64,000 nucleotides of DNA, from contig CBDDLA010000001.1 in assembly GCA_965230485.1 (NCBI GenBank), forward strand, positions 1,550,001 through 1,614,000, in the 5' to 3' direction. The translations under genes were made by a program, and so were the position numbers. Below the pieces are notes generated by a model. It did no database searches and was not told where the DNA came from. It saw only the letters and a list, made by a program, of their open reading frames with translations. Below are positions 7,825 through 15,300 of the stretch, piece by piece (the first letter of the stretch is position 1; every line of letters starts with the position of its first letter). This DNA is from Putridiphycobacter sp965230485 (GTDB lineage: Bacteria > Bacteroidota > Bacteroidia > Flavobacteriales_D > Crocinitomicaceae).

Positions 7825-9087
7825 ATGAAAAAAGAAAAAAACATTATCAAATGTCCTAGTTGCGCTACTACACTTTCTGTGGACGAACTACTAATCAATC
7901 AATTTAAAGATTCAGTAAGGAAGGACTTAGAATCTGAACTGAAACGACGAGAGCAATATCTAAAGAAACAGGAAGAGGAATTTAAAGTACTCTCAGTAAA
8001 CTTTGAGGAAGAAAAAGCTAACATTGAAAAACTTGTTAGCCAGAAAGTAAAATCTCAGCTGAAATCACGAGAGGATTCCTTGAAGGACACAATCCGAAAA
8101 GAAATTGATGAAGAAAAGGTATTGCAGCTTCAAGAACTGGAAGACGAATTAAATAGAAAGAGTAAGCAACTTATTGATTTGAATCAAACCAAGGGAAAAC
8201 TTGAAAAATTAAGACGAGAGTTTGAAGAACGTGAAGCTAAAATTTATCTGGAAAAGGAAAAAGAGCTTAACGAACGATTGAGGTTGGCCAAAACCTCAAT
8301 TAAAGAAGAAGCACATATGGAAGCGTTCCTCAAAATTAAAGAAAAAGAAAGCGTAATAGAATCTTTGACTATGAAATTGGCTGAGGCACATAAACGCGCT
8401 ATGGAAGGCTCTATAAGAGCTCTAGGAGAAGGACAAGAGTTAGCTCTTGAACACATCTTAAGAAATGCCCATCCATCTGATATTATTGATGAAGTAAAAA
8501 AAGGTGCCAATGGGGCGGACTGCATACAAACAGTGAGATTAAAAAATGGTACTGAAGCAGGAAAGATTATCTATGAAAGCAAAAATACCAAATCCTGGAG
8601 CAGTAGTTTTATTAAAAAGCTCAAACAAGATAATTTGAAAACTAAAGCAGATGTAATGGTAATCGTTTCAAAAACATTACCAAAAGATACCAAAGAAAAG
8701 TTTTCATTAATCGATGGCGTATGGATTACAAACATTAACAATGTCAAAGACCTTTCTTTACTGATTCGATTTGGAGTTCTAAAAACTCACTCTGTTCTAA
8801 TCACTCAAGAAGACAAAGTAAACAAGAAAAATTTGCTTTACTCTTACTTGACTTCAAATGAGTTTAAATCAGTTTTTGAAAGTATTCTTGAGGGATTTAC
8901 AAGTCTTCAAAATAGTCATCAAGATGAGCAAAGAAAGATGCAATTATTGTGGAAAAGAAGAGCAAAACACCTAGAACAGGTACTGTCTAGTACAATCGAT
9001 TTCTACGGTAGCATCAAAGGCATCTCAGAAAGTTCAATTCCTACCATCCCAATGCTGGAAATCGAAGAAGTCAAAAAAGCAAGCTAA
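7825..9087 (+). CDS. DUF2130 family protein, coiled coil plus nuclease-like domain
   Basis: This 420-residue protein starts with a CPSC pair (residues 10-13), a half zinc-ribbon. It continues with a long charged coiled coil (about 25-195, Glu/Lys/Arg rich) and then the DUF2130 domain from about residue 195: ALGEGQELALEHIL, GANGADCIQTV, IIYESKNTKSWSSSFIKKLKQDN and VMVIVSKTLPKD. The DUF2130 core has the spacing of a restriction-endonuclease-like fold (Asp in GADC, Glu-x-Lys in YESKN), a known feature of the family. The cellular role is not established. It lies in the accessory region between a nested hairpin and a structured-RNA-like region, upstream of a transposase, so it may be cargo of that element. 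Confidence 0.8.
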   Translation: MKKEKNIIKCPSCATTLSVDELLINQFKDSVRKDLESELKRREQYLKKQEEEFKVLSVNFEEEKANIEKLVSQKVKSQLKSREDSLKDTIRKEIDEEKVLQLQELEDELNRKSKQLIDLNQTKGKLEKLRREFEEREAKIYLEKEKELNERLRLAKTSIKEEAHMEAFLKIKEKESVIESLTMKLAEAHKRAMEGSIRALGEGQELALEHILRNAHPSDIIDEVKKGANGADCIQTVRLKNGTEAGKIIYESKNTKSWSSSFIKKLKQDNLKTKADVMVIVSKTLPKDTKEKFSLIDGVWITNINNVKDLSLLIRFGVLKTHSVLITQEDKVNKKNLLYSYLTSNEFKSVFESILEGFTSLQNSHQDEQRKMQLLWKRRAKHLEQVLSSTIDFYGSIKGISESSIPTIPMLEIEEVKKAS

Positions 9088-9131
9088 TTCTATAGCAAAG
9101 CATAAATCTAATTAATAACACATCCAACTAT

Positions 9132-9309
9132 AGACAAGAGGAACCAATTCTTGGTTCTGTCTGGTTTAGCTGTGCGACATAGTTACGAAATTAATTGATG
9201 GAGAATCTATCAACTCTCTAAACGATTAGGCCAAGTCGTAACCAGCTCATATCATTCGGAGATTCCCTTAAAGTGGGGACTTCTAGGGACTCCTTTGTCT
9301 ATGAGTTGG
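9132..9309 (+). ncRNA. Candidate structured RNA, five consecutive hairpins
   Basis: Five stems follow one another. AGACA(9132-9136)+GAACCAA(9141-9147) pairs with TTGGTTC(9151-9157)+TGTCT(9158-9162). TAGCTGTG(9167-9174) pairs with CATAGTTA(9178-9185). TTGAT(9195-9199) pairs with ATCAA(9209-9213). ACGATT(9222-9227) pairs with AGTCGT(9234-9239). CCAGCTCATA(9242-9251) closes on TATGAGTTGG(9300-9309) with GGAG/CTCC inside. The wobble pairs are all G-U when read on the plus strand and would be A-C mismatches on the minus strand, which points to a plus-strand RNA. It ends 19 bp before the transposase ATG. It could be a leader limiting transposase expression or an independent RNA. No known RNA family is recognised. 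Confidence 0.5.
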
Positions 9310-9328
9310 GATTTAAAACTTTAAAATT

Positions 9329-10450
9329 ATGAAAACAAAAAATATAAAATATGGATTGAAATCTCACGAAAAGAGGTTCGGTACAGAACAAAAATGTAGG
9401 AACTATTTAGTTCGATTGAAATGGAATGGAAGACCGACTTGTGATAGGTGTCAAAATAATCATATGAATTATTATTTAAAATCAAGAGGAACATGGAAGT
9501 GTCGAAATTGTTCTCATCATTTTAGTGTGATTAAAGACAGCATTTTTGAATCGACTAAATTACCTCTGACTACATGGTTTAAAGCAATCTATTTCATCAC
9601 TACTATGAAAAGAGGATTATCCTCTTACCAACTTGCTAGAATTTTAGAAGTACAACAACGTACTGCATTCTTTATGCTTCATCGCTTAAGGGAAGCAATG
9701 AAAGATGAAAATATTGTGTTGAACGGCATCATAGAAGCAGATGAAAGTCATTTTGGACCAACCATCTCAAAAGACACAAGATTACAACGGATGAAAAAAG
9801 TACATGATAAGATGAACGAAGAAAAATTTGGTATGACTAAATCTAAAAAGAGAAGGTTGAGAGGAAAGCCTACAAAAAATGGAAGGAAGAAGGGTTCTAC
9901 AAAAGAAGTTCTAGCCAAAAAGAAAAAAGAAAGAGAAAAACTCGGTGAAAGAATTCCATTCGAACAAGATATTGCAGTATTAGGGATGGTAGAGCGTGGT
10001 AAAGCAGGAAAAGCAGTTCTGAAGGTACTTGGAAGAAGTGAAAAGTCAAAAACTAAAGAAAATATTTATCCATACTTAAAAAAACATATTAATCCTTCAG
10101 CAACACTTTTTACAGATGAATGGAATCTTTATGATGATACTTCAAAATTGTTTAAAGACCATCAAACTGTTAAACATCGAGACAAAGAATTTGTCAGAGG
10201 CATGGTTCATACAAATACAATCGAAAATTTGTGGCTCCATTTTTCCAAAATGATTAAAGGAACATTTTTTCATTTATCACTGAGACATTTTCAAAAGTAT
10301 CTGACAGAACACTCCTTCAGGTGGAATAGACTTAGGAATAATGATAAAGAAAAAGTGGATTCCTTTTTTGATGGAATTTTGGGTAAACGGTTAAAATATA
10401 AAGACCTCATTTCCCTTCCTAAGCAACCATATAGAATAATAGCAGCATGA
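9329..10450 (+). CDS. IS1595-type transposase
   Basis: A complete 373-residue transposase. The N-terminus carries a zinc ribbon (CDRC about 38-41, CRNC about 58-61) and a DNA-binding helix region (SSYQLARILEVQQRTAFFMLHRLR). The DDE/N core reads GIIEADESHFGP near 135, TLFTDEWNLYDD near 263 and HTNTIENLWLHF near 295, as in ISXO2-like/IS1595 elements. A basic insert (about 150-215, Lys/Arg rich) separates the first two catalytic parts. No frameshift is seen, so it may be active. The stop codon overlaps the start of a small ORF (ATGA). The upstream region is unusually structured. The only candidate terminal repeats are a 10-bp pair at 7701 and 10785. Confidence 0.9.
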   Translation: MKTKNIKYGLKSHEKRFGTEQKCRNYLVRLKWNGRPTCDRCQNNHMNYYLKSRGTWKCRNCSHHFSVIKDSIFESTKLPLTTWFKAIYFITTMKRGLSSYQLARILEVQQRTAFFMLHRLREAMKDENIVLNGIIEADESHFGPTISKDTRLQRMKKVHDKMNEEKFGMTKSKKRRLRGKPTKNGRKKGSTKEVLAKKKKEREKLGERIPFEQDIAVLGMVERGKAGKAVLKVLGRSEKSKTKENIYPYLKKHINPSATLFTDEWNLYDDTSKLFKDHQTVKHRDKEFVRGMVHTNTIENLWLHFSKMIKGTFFHLSLRHFQKYLTEHSFRWNRLRNNDKEKVDSFFDGILGKRLKYKDLISLPKQPYRIIAA

Positions 10451-10740
10451 AAGATTCATATTACTATAGATTAAAGGATGTTCTGGTAATGCTTTATGGC
10501 CAGTGGAAACGAGACTTTAAGGATATAAATGTGCTCATGGAAATCTTGGAGAATGATTCAATTTCTAAGGAGAGACGTTATTGGTTAATGATTGCTGGAT
10601 TCAGAGGCTTGGACTTATATGAAGTCGAAATTGACCAGGATGAAATCTCATTACATTATAACAATCTTGACAAACATTTAGAGTATATACAATGCCAATT
10701 ACTTGATAAAGAAGTGTTTTTTGAAATTAATCTTAATTAA
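10447..10740 (+). CDS. Small ORF translationally coupled to transposase
   Basis: A 97-residue acidic protein whose ATG overlaps the transposase stop (ATGA), the signature of translational coupling. It contains SKERRYWLMIAGFRGLDLYEVEIDQDEISLHYNNLDKHLEYI, which looks like a compact helical/beta fold, with no signal peptide or membrane segment. No family is recognised. Most IS1595 elements have a single ORF, so this may be an accessory factor or passenger of this element. That it is a real gene is supported by the coupling and by the uninterrupted frame; function is unknown. Confidence 0.6.
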   Translation: MKDSYYYRLKDVLVMLYGQWKRDFKDINVLMEILENDSISKERRYWLMIAGFRGLDLYEVEIDQDEISLHYNNLDKHLEYIQCQLLDKEVFFEINLN

Positions 10741-10784
10741 ATTACAGATATTCAAATAATAAAAGATATGAAACACTATCATAA

Positions 10785-10794
10785 GGGAAAGCAA
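10785..10794. repeat. Inverted copy of TTGCTTTCCC (candidate element end)
   Basis: GGGAAAGCAA here is the exact reverse complement of TTGCTTTCCC at 7701-7710. The two face each other around the DUF2130 gene, the structured region, the transposase and its small ORF. No target-site duplication was found beside them, so the call as terminal repeats is tentative. Confidence 0.35.
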
Positions 10795-10818
10795 GCTGTA
10801 GTTAAATATACTTGATGG

Positions 10819-11043
10819 TTAGCAACAACCTGAAGAACTACTGCAACTTTCGTTTTCTTGAATTGGAGGACATGGAACTGTCCCATATGAACAAAACACA
10901 CAACAATCTCCGTCACTCGGTTTTAGAACTGTTTTACAATTATTGCACTCATAAAAGAATTGGCAGGCGTTTGTTGGCATCTCCTCTTGCTTTTTATGCC
11001 CACAATTCGGACATGTAATTTCCGATTTTAATTGGATTTCCAT
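10819..11043 (-). CDS. GDCCVxC-domain Cys-rich metal-resistance protein
   Basis: A 74-residue protein with 12 cysteines. It begins with a CPNC pair (11-14), has a CNNC pair (33-36) and then the diagnostic GDCCVFCSYGTVPCPP motif (45-60), and ends in a Cys/Ser tail. Proteins of this small family usually sit beside mercury transport genes, and many Cys thiols suit metal binding or delivery in the cytoplasm. Here it is the third gene of an ArsR-MerTP-GDCCVxC operon, 4 bp after the MerTP stop. A plus-strand reading frame over the same bases is a shadow. Confidence 0.8.
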   Translation of the reverse strand: MEIQLKSEITCPNCGHKKQEEMPTNACQFFYECNNCKTVLKPSDGDCCVFCSYGTVPCPPIQENESCSSSSGCC

Positions 11044-11047
11044 GAGA

Positions 11048-11641
11048 TTATTTTTTGTCTGTTACTTTGTAACCAGTAGAATTAATTGCTTCTTCAATTT
11101 TAGTTTCATTGGTTTTGGTCTTGTCAAATTTAATAATTGAAGTTCCATTTTCATATGAAGTATTTAAGCCTATAATTCCTTCTAGTTCGTTTACTTTGTA
11201 ATTGATATGCTCTTCACAACTACTACAAGTCATCCCGCTAATTTTAAATTCAGTAGTTTCTATATCAGATTTATTCATTACAATAATTTGCTTATCGTTA
11301 TTTGAATAAAAAATTCCTGAATAATACGGAAATGCCAACATGATAATTGCAAACGCAGTTACAATTCCTAAAAAGGTTTTAGATTGAAGAAACTTTGGTT
11401 TTTCAGCAGTTTCACATTCACAATCAATTTCTTTTCGAGTTTTAAGCTTTTGATACCAAGCAAAACTAAGAACGATAATTGTTAGTCCAACTAGATATGG
11501 TCTAAAAGGCTCAATCCATGAAAATGACGAGGCAACCCCGCTTGTTCCCGCAATAAGAGCCAAAACTGGCGTAATACAACATAATGATGCTGAAATTGCA
11601 GTTAATACTCCCATTCCTATTAATTTGTTTTCACCTTTCAT
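11048..11641 (-). CDS. merTP: MerTP fusion mercuric transport protein
   Basis: A 197-residue fusion. Residues 1-115 are a MerT-type membrane domain with three hydrophobic segments. The first contains the vicinal cysteines (Cys21-Cys22) that carry Hg(II) across the inner membrane, and a cytoplasmic CEC pair sits at 74-76. Residues 128-197 are a MerP-like heavy-metal-associated domain with GMTCSSC (Cys139, Cys142). In known systems MerP binds Hg(II) outside and hands it to MerT for import to a reductase. No merA reductase is seen nearby. The gene overlaps the 3' end of the ArsR-type gene by 4 bp. The recognition is firm; that the metal is mercury is inferred from family. Confidence 0.88.
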   Translation of the reverse strand: MKGENKLIGMGVLTAISASLCCITPVLALIAGTSGVASSFSWIEPFRPYLVGLTIIVLSFAWYQKLKTRKEIDCECETAEKPKFLQSKTFLGIVTAFAIIMLAFPYYSGIFYSNNDKQIIVMNKSDIETTEFKISGMTCSSCEEHINYKVNELEGIIGLNTSYENGTSIIKFDKTKTNETKIEEAINSTGYKVTDKK

Positions 11642-12012
11642 ACGTTCTCCAAAATTTTCTCCTTATCAAGCATAGTAAAGAATGGAATTAACATCTCCTT
11701 GTATTCAGATGTTAATGAGTAAAATATTGTTTGAGCCTCTCTTTCAGTTTCGATTAAATTTCTATCCTTCATCTTTCTAAGATGTTGAGAAATAGCAGAA
11801 ACATTCATCTCAAGGATATCACTTAAATCACACACGCAAAGCCTTGATTCTTCATAGAGTAAATAAAGTATTTTTAATCGGACAGTATTTCCAACTAATG
11901 AAAGAGCATTTGACAAATAGTCAAACATATCATCTAATTCAATTACTATTCCTTTGCAACGACTTATTTGTTCGGAATCCGCTTGCTGTCTTATACATGA
12001 ATTACTTTCCAT
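11638..12012 (-). CDS. ArsR/SmtB-family metal-sensing repressor
   Basis: A 124-residue winged-helix regulator. The core is NTVRLKILYLLYEESRLCVCDLSDIL (residues 42-67), with the Cys59-Val-Cys61 metal site at the start of the recognition helix region, followed by SAISQHLRKMKDRNLIETEREAQTIFYSL (helix-turn-helix and wing). Extra Cys at 6 and 19 may add ligands. Members of this family leave DNA when metal binds. It replaces the MerR regulator normally found with mer genes. Its own promoter is covered by a 22-bp palindrome and lies so close to the ATG that the transcript may be leaderless. The operon runs on to MerTP and the GDCCVxC gene. Confidence 0.88.
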   Translation of the reverse strand: MESNSCIRQQADSEQISRCKGIVIELDDMFDYLSNALSLVGNTVRLKILYLLYEESRLCVCDLSDILEMNVSAISQHLRKMKDRNLIETEREAQTIFYSLTSEYKEMLIPFFTMLDKEKILENV

Positions 12013-12016
12013 GATT

Positions 12017-12058
12017 CAAAGTTATAGATATTTTCTTATTTAAGCAAATGCTAAAATA
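12017..12058 (-). promoter_or_regulatory. Promoter and ArsR-type operator of the mer operon
   Basis: On the minus strand the -33 TTG is at 12047-12045 and the -7 box TAACTTTG at 12024-12017, with a 20-bp spacer, matching the Bacteroidota consensus. A 22-bp AT-rich imperfect palindrome (12037-12058, 18 of 22 positions symmetric, centre AGCA...TGCT) covers the -33 element, as expected of an ArsR-type operator. The -7 box ends only 4 bp before the start codon. Confidence 0.65.
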
Positions 12059-12233
12059 AATTAATCAGACAATATTAATACATACTAAACGAAAAGCAGT
12101 ACTACTAGAACTTGGAAATGCCGCTTTGTTTCACAAAAAAAGGCCCTTTGTTGAGCTAAAGATTTTGGTTAGTTAGATACATAATCCCCAAAGTGAAAAT
12201 TGAAATTTTATAGAAATAATTTTAACTAAAGAA
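12059..12233. other. Intergenic stretch without recognisable gene
   Basis: Most of the 308-bp gap between the mer operon and the Ig-repeat gene. No ORF of useful length, repeat or RNA is visible. It is the transition from the accessory region to the housekeeping region and could hold the edge of an insertion, but no flanking repeat was found. Confidence 0.5.
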
Positions 12234-12260
12234 AAAGCACCGTCAAATCGATGGTGCTTT
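12234..12260 (-). terminator. Rho-independent terminator after Ig-repeat gene
   Basis: An 11-bp stem (12234-12244 with 12250-12260, one G-T pair on the plus strand) encloses a 5-base loop. Read on the minus strand, the stem is followed by a T-rich run (TTTTTCTTT), so it fits as the terminator of the gene ending at 12321. It may also act weakly in the other direction. Confidence 0.75.
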
Positions 12261-12320
12261 GTTCTTTAAAAGGCTTGGTTGGGCTTTATACATTAATCCC
12301 ATTCTAATCAGCCTTTTTTA

Positions 12321-15300
12321 TTAATTTCTCCTAATATTTGTACCACTCTTGTTTCCTGCAGGTGTTTCTCCCCCCCTAATATTTTCTCTGGTATTGCCTC
12401 CAGTATAGTTAATATTATAAGTTACCTCACTACTACCGCAGGACTTGGTTGCTTTTATTTTAATTTTATTCATTCCAGACGTCATGTTGGAGACCTGAAC
12501 TGTTATTTTTCCTTTGCTAGCATCGAAGTTAAATGGGATTGATTTTCCATTATTAGTTACAGTAATATCTGATTTAACAACATTAACACCAATGGCAAGC
12601 AATGAAAACGTACTATTAGCAGTTGTTATATTTGGATTAGTCGGATACCCTAATTTTATGTCAGGTTTTTGACAAGTGGTTGCATTTACGCTATGGGTTT
12701 TTGTGATGCTTCCACAGTTATTTGTAGCTGTTAGCTGGATTGTATTGTTACCCTCTTTCAAATTTATAGTGCTGGTTAGTAAACCAGAGCTAGCGCTAAA
12801 ATTAAAAGTAACAGCCTTATTATTAACTTTTAAAACAATCCCAGATTTAGTGCTTACTCCATTTATAGTTGCTGAATAAGGAAAACTTAGACTGGTTACT
12901 TTTGTTGCAGTTGTCTTCTGATTAATAATAGGTTTATTACATGCCTTTCTTCTGATATTCAATGTTAGTTGATCTGACCCACAATTAGTGTTAACTACAA
13001 CTGATACAACATTATTTCCGACAATCAATCCACTAGCGGTAAAAGAGATTTTATTATTTGCAAATTGCTTAGGAATAGATCTGCCATTTACTTTTACTGA
13101 AATTTGATTAGCGTTTGTTGCCCCAGTTACGGCAATACTGATTTGTTGAAAATCTTTATCTATTGCGCTTGCGACTGGCGTTAAAGATCGCAATGTTGGA
13201 GTCTCACAAATATCTGCGTTAACACTTGATGATTGACTATCCCTTCCACAAGCGTTTGATGCAGTTAACGAAATTGAATTCATCCCTTCTCTTAACCTAA
13301 GTTCAGCTGTTACCCTTCCTGTTGCAACATTATAGCTAAAAGCGACCGATTTGCCATTCAATTTTAATTGGATACCGGTTTTACTAGTCATTCCTGATAC
13401 AGTTCCACTGTATTTATAATTTAGTGTTTTAACTGTGGTTATTTTATTACTGACCCCGAAAGCATTAATTTTCGGTACAATACAAGATGCATAGTTAATT
13501 GTGTAATTAAGCGCATCAGATCCACATGAAGATGAAGCTGAAACATTTATTGTGTTTTTACCATTTCTTAAATTTTTTGTGGATATAGAAATCATTTTTG
13601 TTGCTGAACTATAAGTGAAAGGAATAACTATGCCATTTTGCTTAACCAGGATACCCGATTGAGTAATATCACCATTTACTTTTAAGGATAAATTATAAAC
13701 GCTAGTTTTCGTAGTAACGCTTGCAGTTGAGGGCGTAACCATTACTAACTTAGGCGACTCACATGTGTTTGAAACAATAGAAATGGTTTGAGTATCTGTT
13801 CCACAAGAATTACTAACCACAATTTTTATTGTATTGGTTCCTTTTCTTAGCGTTAATGCAGCATTTAAAATACCATTATTTAAGCTAAATGTCTTCTTCA
13901 ATCCATTTAGAAACAGTGTAACTTGATTGGCACCTGAAACTCCAGTTAAATTCGCATTTAAATTATAGTTTGTTGTTGTGATGGCATTTGTAGAACTAGT
14001 AATTGTAACCTTTGGAGGTGTGCATGGATTATGATTAACCACAATCGTTTTTTTATCGTTCCCACAATTATTATTTGCCTCTAACGAAATTGAATTATTT
14101 CCAGAAACCAAGTTCAATGATGCCGCTAAACTACTTCCAACTAATTGAAATGTTGTATTGATACCATTTAATTTTAATGAAAGTTGATTACCAGACGTTA
14201 TATGACTTAAACTCGCTTTGAATAAATACGGGTTGGTCTGAGTTTGAGCAGTAGAACTTGTAATAGCAATTACTGGAGAATTACAAGGTGAAGTATTTTT
14301 ATAATTTAATATAAACGTTGACTTATTAGTCCCGCAGCTATTACTGACCGTAATTTCAAGTGTATTTACACCTTGATTTAAAGTCACGGATTTATTTGCT
14401 ATCTGAGTGCTTGCATTATAAGTCATACTTCCAACGCTAGTACCATTTAACTTCAGAGTAACTTGAGTTCCTGGTACATGATTATTGATTTGAGCCTCAA
14501 TATTATTATTGGCAGCATTCACAATGTTATTAGGTGCTGGAGCCACATATCCAATAGTTGGCTTAGTACAAGGAATTACCTCCTTTTTATATACAATAAC
14601 TGTTGTTGCATTGTCTGTCCCAGCTGCATTACTTACAGTCACCTCAAAAGTATTATTCCCCAAAACTAATGCTGTTGGATAACTAATAGTTGATGAAGAA
14701 AAAGTATAGTTTGAACTATTTACAACATTACCATTCTGTTTCAAAATAATTTGATTTTTTCCCGTGACATTTGTTGTTAATGCTGATAAGGTGAACGAAG
14801 CATTATTAACCGTTACAGGAGTAATACTAGGATTTGTAAAATTGACTGTTGGTGGATTAATAGAAACTGCTTTTTTGTATCTCATGGTTTTTTGATCGGA
14901 ATCAGTACCATCTGAGTTATTCCCTGTCACAATCAATGTATTATTCCCAACAGAAAGACTCAAAGGAACCGACAGTAATTTTGTATTACTATTAAAACTA
15001 AAGTTATAAATACGAGTACCATTTAATGTAACCACAATATCATTTGAACTCGCAACGTTCAGTAATGTTGCTCTTGCATTAATATTTGATACTCTATATA
15101 CTTTATTGTTGATATTTGGATCTATAATATTGACAATTGGAGGGTTTCTGACAATTGGTTTATCATAAACAAGATTTATTGTTTCTTGATCCTGCCCATC
15201 AGCATTGCTGCCAATAATTTGAATAGAATTATTACCTGGTATCAATCCAGCAACAAAATTTACAGCTTTTGTATTATTGTTAAAACTGAAATTATTGGTC

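Noticed and set aside
9132..9309. Group II intron or tRNA/tmRNA as explanation of the hairpins
   Set aside because: There is no domain V-like hairpin, reverse transcriptase, tRNA-like acceptor or CCA end.
10812..11018. Plus-strand frame over the GDCCVxC gene
   Set aside because: The minus-strand frame has the diagnostic Cys motif and operon context.
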